From positions 248,001 through 312,000 of the forward strand of contig NZ_CP093443.1 of assembly GCF_026168515.1 (NCBI RefSeq): 64,000 nucleotides of DNA, given 5' to 3'. The translations under genes were made by a program, and so were the position numbers. Source of the stretch: Brevibacterium spongiae (lineage in GTDB: Bacteria; Actinomycetota; Actinomycetes; Actinomycetales; Brevibacteriaceae). Below the pieces are notes generated by a model that did not search any database, was not told the origin of the DNA, and saw only the letters and a program-made list of their open reading frames with translations. This document shows, piece after piece, positions 49,736 to 58,003 of the stretch; within the stretch, counting starts at the first letter, position 1, and each line of letters starts with the position of its first letter.

Positions 49736-50437
49736 CTATTGACCGCGATTGAGGATGAGAATGTGTTGAGTGCGTCCGATGAACCGCTCAACGACGACAC
49801 TCAACCGGTGCGTGGAGATGCACCGTTGAAGAATATCGGCGAGGCAGCCGGGAGGAGCGATCCGCACGTCCGAAAGCGGGGCGGCCATCGCCACCTGTCG
49901 GCGAACAAGATCAGCGAGCAGAATCATCCACCGTCCGCGGAGGGCGGCTCGTTCTTCCTGCACGACCTCGTGGTGGGTGGCCGCCTCGGTCGGAGTCACG
50001 ACCGCGATGCGCCCTCCGGGGCGGACCAGACGCACCGCCTCTGCGAGCACCGCCTCGGGGTCGGGGTGCAGGTGGAGAATATTTGCACAGATCACTGAAT
50101 CGGTGCTGGCATCGGGCAGGCCGGTGTGCGCCGCGTCGGCCCGTATAGCCACGGCGATGCGGTTACGTCGGACGGCGCGCTTGAGCATTCCTCGTGACTG
50201 ATCGACACCGGTGACGGAGGCGTGCCGGCTGGCCAGCCGTGCGGCGAAGAGCCCCGTTCCGCAGCCGAGGTCGATCACTGTCGTGGCAGAGAGCTCGTCG
50301 GCAACCACCTCGGCGGCAGCGACCGTGAGCGGGGAATCCCAGGCGCGGTCATAGCCGAGGGCATACCTGTTCCAGAACAGGGTCTGCCTGGCGGTGTGGC
50401 CAGGCAGATGGTGATCTGCTGCAGGGATTGGACTCAT
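49736..50437 (-). CDS. SAM-dependent methyltransferase, class I
   Basis: This 233-residue protein has the class I motifs: VIDLGCGTGLFAARLA (motif I, SAM binding), VTGVDQSRGMLKRA (acidic loop), ICANILHLHPDPEAVLAEAVRLVRPGGRIAVVTPTE (motifs II-III). It resembles UbiE/Methyltransf_11 small-molecule enzymes. The start at 50437 follows GAGG by six bases; longer starts at 50452 and 50491 exist. The substrate is unknown. It is alone on its strand here. Confidence 0.88.
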   Translation of the reverse strand: MSPIPAADHHLPGHTARQTLFWNRYALGYDRAWDSPLTVAAAEVVADELSATTVIDLGCGTGLFAARLASRHASVTGVDQSRGMLKRAVRRNRIAVAIRADAAHTGLPDASTDSVICANILHLHPDPEAVLAEAVRLVRPGGRIAVVTPTEAATHHEVVQEERAALRGRWMILLADLVRRQVAMAAPLSDVRIAPPGCLADILQRCISTHRLSVVVERFIGRTQHILILNRGQ

Positions 50438-50756
50438 CAGAAACCTCGACATTGCCGATTGCCTCTTCGTTGGGGGTGTGGGTGGAACCATACCTGGATG
50501 ACTGCGGCAGCAACGGTGACGAGAGCCTGATACCGGAGACGGAACAGACCAGCGGGTCCTCGATGAGGTGTGAGAAGAACTGGAATTCGACGCGACGCCC
50601 GCAGCATTGAAGCAGGTCTCGCGTCCGATTGGAAAAGCTGGAATCTTCTTTCAGCGAGAAGGCGGACCTTGAGCAATGCCAGACCCTACGCTCGTCCTCA
50701 AGCGATGAGCACTTCATCGTGACCCGTAGTGTGGTTCGGATGGCGAGGTAGAGGAC
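50438..50756. other. Divergent gap, no gene seen
   Basis: The 319 bp between the methyltransferase and the next plus-strand gene hold no credible coding frame, tRNA or strong hairpin. It presumably carries both promoters. Confidence 0.5.
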
Positions 50757-51599
50757 ATGAGCTGGGAAGGTCTCAAAGTAGTTTCGGTCGGTGAGGACAC
50801 CGCTGGCCTCTATCCGCTCCTCGACGACGATCGCTACGTCATGGCAGAGCCCGACGACGGGGCACCGGGCTCCACGTTCAAGGTTATGGATGCACAAGTT
50901 GACTATTTCACCGGTGACGACTGGGAGCGCGTTGCCTCAATCGATGAAGGCAAGATCGAGGTCACCCCGACCGAATCGCGGCTGATCTTCTACTGCCGCA
51001 AATGGTCGCATGGTGGGTATATCGGCACGTCAGGCCCCATCGGCCTGGTCGTTCTTGCGACCACCGCCGCAGTCAGCGGGGCACGCGCGGCAGCACGGAA
51101 CCGAGGAAATGCGCTCGCCGGACACGTTCGGTGGGGTTGGGTCATGAGGATCGGCTTCCAGAAGAAGACATTTTGGCGATCACCGGTAGTGGGCGTGGTC
51201 CTTGCGGAATCTGTGTCCGAGACCGAAATGATCCCCTACCGCATCGCGACGTCGTTTCGTCTCACCAGCACGGCGGAAGAATTCCGCGACTCCATCATCG
51301 CGCACTGCCGTTCCTACCACCACACATTCAGAGATTCCCTCAGTGCCGAGCTCCGAGAGGCCTGGGACGAGTTCGATCCGAGCGGGCAATGGGCGGAAAC
51401 GGACAAAGGAATGCAGTGGCTGGACATGCCGAGTTCCACGTGTATCGGTGACCCGCTCGCACACATGATGATGCAATCCGCCGAGGCGGCTCAGCCGCTG
51501 ATCCCGCCCCGTCCGTCGTACCCGCCGCCGCCCTTTCCACCGCGGCTGGTCTCGCCGCCACCAATTCCGCCGCCACCGCCTCCTCCACCGCAGCAATGA
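50757..51599 (+). CDS. Uncharacterised protein with Pro-rich C-terminus
   Basis: This 280-residue protein has a soluble N-terminal domain (SWEGLKVVSVGEDTAGLYPLLDDDRYVMAEPDDG), one short hydrophobic segment at about 95-112 (PIGLVVLATTAAVSGARAAAR) and a tail of almost 40 residues rich in Pro (PPRPSYPPPPFPPR). A central part with YRIATSFRLTSTAEEFRDSIIAHCRSYHHT is alpha/beta. The Pro-rich tail suggests binding to a partner; the TM2 protein gene follows 41 bp later and they may be one unit. TAGAGG precedes the ATG. No family recognised. Confidence 0.78.
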   Translation: MSWEGLKVVSVGEDTAGLYPLLDDDRYVMAEPDDGAPGSTFKVMDAQVDYFTGDDWERVASIDEGKIEVTPTESRLIFYCRKWSHGGYIGTSGPIGLVVLATTAAVSGARAAARNRGNALAGHVRWGWVMRIGFQKKTFWRSPVVGVVLAESVSETEMIPYRIATSFRLTSTAEEFRDSIIAHCRSYHHTFRDSLSAELREAWDEFDPSGQWAETDKGMQWLDMPSSTCIGDPLAHMMMQSAEAAQPLIPPRPSYPPPPFPPRLVSPPPIPPPPPPPPQQ

Positions 51600-51640
51600 G
51601 CTCTGGCAATTGAGAAGCATGTGAAGAGGAAGGAACAACG

Positions 51641-52918
51641 ATGACTGACATGTCTCCGATTGAAGAGGCTCAGGATCCGAGCACATCGGCGCATCGACTC
51701 GCAGAACTCGCAGCCGGTCAGCCCGAGACTCAGGAGTGGGTCGCTCGGCACCCGAATGCGTACGACGATCTGCTCGAATGGCTGCACACCTATGGCACGG
51801 TCGAGGCGAAAGTCGCGGTCGAGCAGAGGCCGAGCCAGATTCCGACTGCGGATCAGACCAAAGTGTTAGCCGGCGCGGGAACCCCGGACACAGTTGTCCC
51901 AGACACGGCTGCCCCGGGCACAGCCGCTTCGGACGCCTCCGCCCCCGCCTCGGCGGGCGGATTCTCCGGATCAGGGGCGGCCTCGCCTGCTTCGGGCCCG
52001 CCTGTGATCGCGTCTCCGACCTCGTCGGCCGCGTATCCGGTGTCGGATAAGAAGTACATGACAGCTGTCTTTCTCATGCTCTTCTTCGGCGGATATGGTG
52101 CCGACCGATTCTATCTGGGCCGAATCGGAACGGGAGTGCTCAAACTCGTCACCCTGGGGTTCGGCGGCTTGTGGACGATGATCGACGGGCTCCGAATCGC
52201 CAATGGGTCCCTGCGGGCCACCGATGAGCTAGAGCTCGACGGCTTCCGAGAGCACCATCGACTGGTCCAAGTCATCGTCTGGATACTGGCGGGAATCTAT
52301 TTCCTCTCAATCGGACTGGCAATCGGTTTCCTCATTTGGGTATTTGCCCAGGCCGGCGCTGCTTCCTCCGGGGTGTCGGAGTATTCGACTTCCTCCGAAT
52401 CCGATGGTTCGGGAACCGACGGCTCCACCGCTGTCGATGACGGGACAGATTCGGAGCTGGATGACGGGTACTACACCGCTGACGGCGAGTACGAGGCCGG
52501 CAGCGACCTGGGCAGCGATGGAGCGGGACCGGCACAGGGCAGTCAGGAAGATTCGCCGGACTCTGCCGACGAAGACGACGTGGGGGATACCGATCAGCTG
52601 CTCCTCGACGCGGCCGGTTACTGTCCCAGCGGATATGACGCGCAAGCATACGGAGAGACCGACAGCGCCTTTTTCGTCATCTGCACCGACGGGATCGACC
52701 TGGTCTACTACGGCGAGTCCTACCGCCTCGGCACGGGGATCACTCTGTCTGCTTATGAAACCGGCGACGGATACGAAGCGACGAACTATGAGGACGGTGT
52801 GACCACTGTCTATTCGGTGAGCGAATATTCGCTGACGATCACCAACCAGGACACGGGGACGGTTGCCCTCGACGAGACCGTGTTCAACTGGGCCGAAGAC
52901 CCGAGCGTCGGTTACTGA
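51641..52918 (+). CDS. TM2 domain protein with LRV-like N-terminus
   Basis: The 425-residue protein has an N-terminal helical module (AQDPSTSAHRLAELAAGQPETQEWVARHPNAYDDLLEWL), of the leucine-rich-variant type found in actinobacterial membrane proteins, an Ala/Thr/Pro/Ser linker, a TM2 domain (KKYMTAVFLMLFFGGYGADRFYLGRIGTGVLKLVTLGFGGLWTMIDGLRI: two helices joined by the DRFYLG motif), a third helix, an acidic Ser/Asp-rich linker and a C-terminal beta domain (YCPSGYDAQAYGETDSAFFVICTDG). TM2 proteins' role is unsettled. It should sit in the membrane with the last domain outside. Confidence 0.86.
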   Translation: MTDMSPIEEAQDPSTSAHRLAELAAGQPETQEWVARHPNAYDDLLEWLHTYGTVEAKVAVEQRPSQIPTADQTKVLAGAGTPDTVVPDTAAPGTAASDASAPASAGGFSGSGAASPASGPPVIASPTSSAAYPVSDKKYMTAVFLMLFFGGYGADRFYLGRIGTGVLKLVTLGFGGLWTMIDGLRIANGSLRATDELELDGFREHHRLVQVIVWILAGIYFLSIGLAIGFLIWVFAQAGAASSGVSEYSTSSESDGSGTDGSTAVDDGTDSELDDGYYTADGEYEAGSDLGSDGAGPAQGSQEDSPDSADEDDVGDTDQLLLDAAGYCPSGYDAQAYGETDSAFFVICTDGIDLVYYGESYRLGTGITLSAYETGDGYEATNYEDGVTTVYSVSEYSLTITNQDTGTVALDETVFNWAEDPSVGY

Positions 52919-53077
52919 CGGTGGAGTGCCATCGTGACCCCTGTCTGGAAATTCTGGAAACTCTGTCCTGCCCAACCGCATCTGTGTCCCTCCGACCCAG
53001 GTAGCTTCGAAGGACCCGCTGGGATACGTGTCGTCGGCGGGCATCCCGATGAGTCGGCAGTGGCCTAAGGAGCAGCG

Positions 53078-54883
53078 ATGACCTCAGCATCCGCCCAAAA
53101 GAGAACCGAGGCAGCACACAGACCTGCTCGCACGACACTGCCAATTTTCATCGGCATTCTCGCATCGCTGGCATTGCTGCTGTCGGCATGCGGACTGTTT
53201 CGCCCCGGGGGTTCTGGAGATGCTGTCACACCAACTCAATCCGACGAATCGGCCGAGGGCGTGGGGTCGACGGACTCGCGCGATGCGACGGTGCAAGCCA
53301 AGCCGACCGCGATCATCCTTGATGCATCTGGGTCGATGACCGCCACGGATGCGCCCGGGCAGCGATTCGCTGCGGCCCAGAAGGCGGTCAAGGCTCTGGT
53401 GGAGACCATCCCTGACGGCCAGGACACGGCACTGATCACCTATGGCACAGAGACCGGCAATGCGGACTCGGAGAAGTCCGCCGGCTGTCAGGACGTCACG
53501 ACCGTTCTCAAGTCTGCTCCCATCGACAAAGGAGCGTTCGCCTCGGCGGTGGATGGACTCAAACCATCGGGATACACACCGATCTCATTGGCATTGAAAA
53601 CGGCGGCAGCCGAACTCCCCGATTCGGGTGAGCGGGCCATTGTGCTGCTGTCGGACGGGATCGACACCTGCGCGGACGAAGGCGATCAGCTCGACCCGTG
53701 CACCACCGCACAGGATCTGGGAAGCGACGGCGAGCTGACCATTCACACGGTCGGGTTCCGGGTGGACGGTCGGACATCGGAGCAGCTCGACTGCCTGTCC
53801 CGAGTGACCAAAGGATCCAGCTGGGATGCGGTCAATGACAAACAGCTGAGCACCCGGCTGGCGATGGCGATCAATCCCGAGCTGGCGAAGTCGCTGTTGT
53901 CGCCTTCCGGCTACAAGGGACTGGAACCAGGAATGACTGCTGAGGAGGCTCGGCAGGAGGGCGGCTTCGATGACGACATCCCCGCCAGCGGACGTGTCGA
54001 GATCGTCTATGTCGATTGCACACTCATCTTCGTCGACGGCGTGCTCGAGGCGATTGAATCCGACAAACTGTCCACGATCGATCACATCAAACCCGGTGAC
54101 GATATCGCCGAGGCGGAAGCCATTTATGCAGACCCCAAACTTCCGACCGAGATCACCGATGAAGGCGCGGCGATCTATTCGGCCGACCCCGTGTCAGGGA
54201 CCGGATTCAAGTTCTACTTTGACGGAGCCAAGAGCCACCAGCCTGGCCAGGATCTGTCGGGAACGATCACGAAGATGGTGGTCTGCAAATGCGCCACCAC
54301 TAATTCCTATTCGGTCGCGGCTCCGCCTGTTGGAATCTTCCCCGGATGCGAATTCCAACAGAACTGCCGGATCTACGACGCAGCACAGGTGCAACACCCG
54401 ACGCAGGGAGCCTTGACGCTTGTGCTCATCGACGTCGATGGAGATCCGACATCGCAGCTCTCCTTCGGCCACCTGTACATGGTTGACAGCACGGGCAAGG
54501 TGATGAATGCCGACGGCAGCGTCGCCGGGGCTGATGAGGACCACGGGCCATATGACACCAGTGGGTACGGAGACCAGCTGTCTGACATTTTCAGGTTCAT
54601 GGATCCAGTGACCGACCGAAGTGGGGATGTCTTCTTCTGCGCTCCGGGTGTTGAAGGATTGTTGGCGATGAATCTGTTTATCGATCCTGACGGCTACTTC
54701 ACCGAGGAGCGGCATCGGATCGACTATGACACCGTCGATGGGCCGAACCCACTCGACGCATTCACCTACGGCGACAGTTCGTGGGGTGACATCGATGAAG
54801 ACGGTTACTACACACTCGTCTTCGACGACGGATCAAGCCGAACCACATTTCACAGGGGAAGTGACGGCTATGTCCCTGACTAG
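53078..54883 (+). CDS. von Willebrand factor A domain lipoprotein
   Basis: The 601-residue protein has a signal peptide with lipobox LLLSAC (about residue 38), then a VWA domain (75-250) with an intact metal site: DASGSM, GYTPISLAL with the Thr, LLSDGID with the Asp. A middle domain (270-400) follows, containing GYKGLEPGMTAEEARQEGGF, a pattern of small secreted SmpA/BamE-like modules. The last 160 residues hold a domain that recurs in the next gene (SDIFRFMDPVTDRSGDVFFCAPGVEG; SSWGDIDEDGYYTL). It should be surface-anchored and bind a protein by the metal-dependent site. Several paired Cys residues fit an exported fold. Confidence 0.88.
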   Translation: MTSASAQKRTEAAHRPARTTLPIFIGILASLALLLSACGLFRPGGSGDAVTPTQSDESAEGVGSTDSRDATVQAKPTAIILDASGSMTATDAPGQRFAAAQKAVKALVETIPDGQDTALITYGTETGNADSEKSAGCQDVTTVLKSAPIDKGAFASAVDGLKPSGYTPISLALKTAAAELPDSGERAIVLLSDGIDTCADEGDQLDPCTTAQDLGSDGELTIHTVGFRVDGRTSEQLDCLSRVTKGSSWDAVNDKQLSTRLAMAINPELAKSLLSPSGYKGLEPGMTAEEARQEGGFDDDIPASGRVEIVYVDCTLIFVDGVLEAIESDKLSTIDHIKPGDDIAEAEAIYADPKLPTEITDEGAAIYSADPVSGTGFKFYFDGAKSHQPGQDLSGTITKMVVCKCATTNSYSVAAPPVGIFPGCEFQQNCRIYDAAQVQHPTQGALTLVLIDVDGDPTSQLSFGHLYMVDSTGKVMNADGSVAGADEDHGPYDTSGYGDQLSDIFRFMDPVTDRSGDVFFCAPGVEGLLAMNLFIDPDGYFTEERHRIDYDTVDGPNPLDAFTYGDSSWGDIDEDGYYTLVFDDGSSRTTFHRGSDGYVPD

Positions 54884-55697
54884 TCTTGCGAGCTGGAGGC
54901 ACACAGAAACGCTGCGGCGAATGCAGCGGACGGGATTGTCTGTGTTCACTGCCGCTTGTCTGCTGACGACGAGCGGTTGTGCCGCAGTGACCGAGTTCGT
55001 CGAAGGCGCGGTGGCTGATCCAGGGACGACCTCGGAGACCGCTGCTGCAGGCAATGCGAAAAGCGAATCGTCCAGTCCTTCCTCCACAGGAGCAGCTGGG
55101 GACGAAGCTGGCGGTGGGGAGAACAATCCCAACAGCGCTGAAGCCAGCGGCCCGCAGCCGGGCACAGCAGAGCCAGCGGAAAATCCTTCTGCCGAAGCGA
55201 TCGAGGGCTGTGACGAATCAACGTGTTCGGTCAGTGACGCGGTGACATACGAGCATCTGTACCAAGGTCCGGTCACTGTGGTCCTCTTCGCCGACTTCTC
55301 AAAGGAGGCGTACGGAGTATGCAAGGTCGCGGTCCTGAGCTCCGATGGTGGAACTGCACAAATCTTTCCTCTCGAATACACCAGTGCGTGGTCGATGACC
55401 GGCGGTGACCTGACGGATATTCTCTACTTTCTCGACCCCGCCACAGATGCAACAAAGAACATATTCTTCCGCATGCCGGGTATGGACGGCTGGTCGGCGT
55501 CGGGACTGCGACCGGTGTCGACGGGACTCTTCGAGCTCGTCGACCTCGACTACATTGGTGACGACTTCAGCGACATCTTCAACTCTCAGCCGATGACATC
55601 TCTCAGTTGGGGAGAGCTAGACGAGAACGGCAACTACGAACTGGAGATCGAGAACGCCACAGCGCGCTGGGACGGGCAGAAGTATTCGGCTCCGTAG
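54870..55697 (+). CDS. Lipoprotein sharing the C-terminal domain of the VWA protein
   Basis: This 275-residue lipoprotein (lipobox TTSGC) has a low-complexity Ser/Ala/Gly linker (residues 55-105) and then a domain of about 150 residues that aligns with the end of the VWA gene: LTDILYFLDPATDATKNIFFRMPGMDGW against LSDIFRFMDPVTDRSGDVFFCAPGVEGL, and SLSWGELDENGNYELEIEN against SSWGDIDEDGYYTLVFDD. Start 54870 follows AGGGGAA, overlapping the previous gene by 14 bases; the frame's earlier ATG at 54726 is inside that gene. Probably a partial duplication with loss of the VWA part. Function unknown. Confidence 0.85.
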   Translation: MSLTSLASWRHTETLRRMQRTGLSVFTAACLLTTSGCAAVTEFVEGAVADPGTTSETAAAGNAKSESSSPSSTGAAGDEAGGGENNPNSAEASGPQPGTAEPAENPSAEAIEGCDESTCSVSDAVTYEHLYQGPVTVVLFADFSKEAYGVCKVAVLSSDGGTAQIFPLEYTSAWSMTGGDLTDILYFLDPATDATKNIFFRMPGMDGWSASGLRPVSTGLFELVDLDYIGDDFSDIFNSQPMTSLSWGELDENGNYELEIENATARWDGQKYSAP

Positions 55698-55758
55698 ATC
55701 GAACCATTCGATATGACGATGACGGATCCCAGCCGACCGGCGGGTGAGAGGGGCGAAC

Positions 55759-56574
55759 GTGACGAAGCGACAGGCTACGGCTGCTGCCTGGATTGGCGGA
55801 GCTCTGACCATTGCCCTCCTGGTCGCTTGTGCTGTCATCCTCGTTCCACGATGGGCGGCCGTTCCGGAATCAGAAGCCACGACGACAGTCGGAGTGGAGG
55901 GGCTTGAGCTGTGGACAGGCGAGGCGTCCGCCCCAAATGCACCGGAGCGGCGCACGCACAGCGAGCCCACGGAAGAACCGAACTCCGCTGCAAAGGCAGG
56001 AACAACTCGGATTCGGACCTACACTCCGTTCGATTCTGACGGTCGCATGAGGCAAGACGTGCGCGTCGATGACAGAACGGACCTGCCGCCAATGGCCGCC
56101 GACTTCCAACCGTCTCCATCAGCGACGAGCGCGGGGACGTATTGGCTGGGCACAACGGCTGACAGTGCCAGTGCCTGCTGGGAGAACCCCGATGATCAAG
56201 CGACCGTCGTCTGTTTGGAGAATCCGTGGTCAGATGAGACGTTCACGCGGTCGATCGATGGAGGCCTGTCTGCTTCGGCTGCAACCTCGGATCCGGTGCT
56301 CTGGGCAATAGAGCTCAGCGATGGTTCGCGTTGGCGACTGAGAACTGGCGGATCGTGGGCCGGACGCCCGGACGGATGGTTAGGCGCGTACCTGTGTATT
56401 GAGCACTGTCAGACTTTCCAAGACACCGACCAGGTCATCCTCTCCAACGACGAATATCCGCATGGGTATGACGACTCGGCGAAGGTATGGACTGCGTTCG
56501 TCGGCGAGGTCGGTACTGATGATCCGCCTGAGCCGGAAGCGGTCTCGATCACTGAGGGATGGTTCGTCGGCTGA
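55759..56574 (+). CDS. Membrane-anchored exported protein, unknown
   Basis: The 271-residue protein has one N-terminal helix (AAAWIGGALTIALLVACAVILVP), so it is anchored with the rest outside. A linker rich in Glu, Pro and Ser follows, then a domain with four Cys (SACWENPDDQATVVCLENPW; YLCIEHCQTF) that could form two disulfides, and a Trp-rich character (WAIELSDGSRWRLRTGGSW). GTG at 55759 follows GAGAGGGG; a GTG at 55744 lacks a ribosome site. It belongs to the run of exported proteins beginning at 53078. No family recognised. Confidence 0.8.
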   Translation: MTKRQATAAAWIGGALTIALLVACAVILVPRWAAVPESEATTTVGVEGLELWTGEASAPNAPERRTHSEPTEEPNSAAKAGTTRIRTYTPFDSDGRMRQDVRVDDRTDLPPMAADFQPSPSATSAGTYWLGTTADSASACWENPDDQATVVCLENPWSDETFTRSIDGGLSASAATSDPVLWAIELSDGSRWRLRTGGSWAGRPDGWLGAYLCIEHCQTFQDTDQVILSNDEYPHGYDDSAKVWTAFVGEVGTDDPPEPEAVSITEGWFVG

Positions 56575-56617
56575 GCGGAAAGGAACTGACGGCCAGCCGT
56601 CCGTCGTCTTCGTCAGC

Positions 56618-57580
56618 TCAGATACAGACCGGTGACGCTGTCTCTAGGCTCTCTTCGCCACGGGTCAGAGTGGCCGAGGCGCAAAGGCCACTGTCATCTG
56701 CATCGAGCACAAGCATCGGGGTATAGACAGACTGCGTGTTCGTCGATTGGGCGTTCTGTGCCTCGGACTCAGAGGATACGCTGGAGCGGTAGAGCTTCAC
56801 GTGGATGGAGTTGCCGGCGGTCTTCGCGTCATATCTCGTGGCACGAGCCCATACGGCGTGGCACCGTGCGGAGCGCATGATCTCGACGAAGACCGTACCT
56901 TGAAGCTTGTCGGCCGCGGCGGCGACTTCGGCGTCTGTTCGGCACACGGTCAGCAGCGGATCCACCCCGGTGGAGAAGTCAACATAGTGTTCGACCGTGG
57001 ACGCTTGAGCATTGCTGGCGGTGGGAGTGAGCACATACCAGGCGAGACTTGTGGCGAAGGCGGTCACGATCGAGGTGGCTACAGTGGCCAGAACCAGGAC
57101 TCGGCGTCTGACCATGCGCGGTGTAGCGGTGAGCAGTTCGTCCACTTCGCCGGTGCGGGCGCCGGCAGCGTCGCGAGTGCCCTCACCTCCCAGTTCCGTG
57201 GGTGTCTCCAACAATCCCGTTTCAGCGTTGAACCCCACTTCGGGTTCAGTGCGTGCTGCAGGGGTCTTCCGATCCAGGGCACCTCTGCGCCGTGACCAAT
57301 CCTCTGCATCGGCATCGAAGAAGTCGGCAAGGGCTCGGACGGTCTTTTCCGATGGCAGCCGATCTCCCCTGAGCGCGGCCGAGATCGTTGATTTCGAAAT
57401 CCCAGTGTGGAATTGCATCGTCGTGAGCTTGGGAAAGTCGTGGGAATGCCGCAGCTGACGCAGATCCTGTGCAAACCGTTCTACTGAATCATCTGCTGAG
57501 GCGGGGAAGTCTGGATCATTCAGCGACGGTTCGACGGGCTCGGCATGACCAGCTGGGCCACCGAAATCGAGTTCCGTCAT
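56618..57580 (-). CDS. HTH-TM-DUF2690 regulator
   Basis: The 320-residue protein has an XRE-type HTH at about 30-85 (FAQDLRQLRHSHDFPKLTTMQFHTGISKSTISAALRGDRLPSEKTVRALADFF), a linker, one helix (VLVLATVATSIVTAFATSLAWYVL), and an outer domain with the DUF2690 pattern: VDPLLTVCRTDAEVAAAADKL, EIMRSARCHAVWARAT, ending in ASPVCI. Such proteins are common in actinobacteria and may sense outside signals and act at the DNA inside. ATG 57580 follows GGAG; the frame continues to 57763 through AT-rich DNA but without a ribosome site. It converges with the exported-protein genes and may regulate them. Confidence 0.85.
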   Translation of the reverse strand: MTELDFGGPAGHAEPVEPSLNDPDFPASADDSVERFAQDLRQLRHSHDFPKLTTMQFHTGISKSTISAALRGDRLPSEKTVRALADFFDADAEDWSRRRGALDRKTPAARTEPEVGFNAETGLLETPTELGGEGTRDAAGARTGEVDELLTATPRMVRRRVLVLATVATSIVTAFATSLAWYVLTPTASNAQASTVEHYVDFSTGVDPLLTVCRTDAEVAAAADKLQGTVFVEIMRSARCHAVWARATRYDAKTAGNSIHVKLYRSSVSSESEAQNAQSTNTQSVYTPMLVLDADDSGLCASATLTRGEESLETASPVCI

Positions 57581-58003
57581 CGTCAATCGCTCCGATCGAT
57601 GCTCGGCCTGCACGGACTCCATGATCACCCGTGCAGAGGCGGATACTTGCATTCCAATTTTGCGGTTTTGATGTGAAATAAGAAGGAATTTCGGAAAACC
57701 GTGACCATATTGATATCGGGTGTAGTTGATAATGGACAACACATATTGTATTTTATGGGTCACTATTTGTTACGGATTGGTTTCAGGCCTGTCAGAACTA
57801 CCCGACGGCGTCCCAGCCACCCGGCGCCGCGTTGCTGGGGGCCCGTCGGGTAGTAAATGAGGGTGAGAGTGGTCTCGTTGTCTGGGTGTTTGGAATATGA
57901 GACGAGACGCGTCGTTGAACTCTGTATAGACAGTCGCGAACCCCGACGGTGCAAGCACCGCCCGGGAGTAGAGTGACAGACACCGACGTGAAAGGAACTG
58001 AGT
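57581..58003. other. AT-rich divergent gap with palindromic repeat
   Basis: About 57640-57780 is strongly AT-rich for this genome, just upstream of the HTH gene. Element copy C (57798-57853), a short perfect hairpin CGGTGC AA GCACCG (57947-57960) and a TAGAGT box (57969-57974) follow before the flavoprotein gene. No coding frame here looks real. Confidence 0.65.
57798..57853. repeat. Long palindromic element, copy C (degenerate)
   Basis: Arms 57798-57820 and 57831-57853 match copy A with a few changes in each (CGGCGTCCCAGCCAC; GGGGGCCCGTCGGGTAG), loop CCGGCGCCGC, same orientation as A. Unlike A and B it lies between divergent genes, so it is not simply a terminator. Confidence 0.88.
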
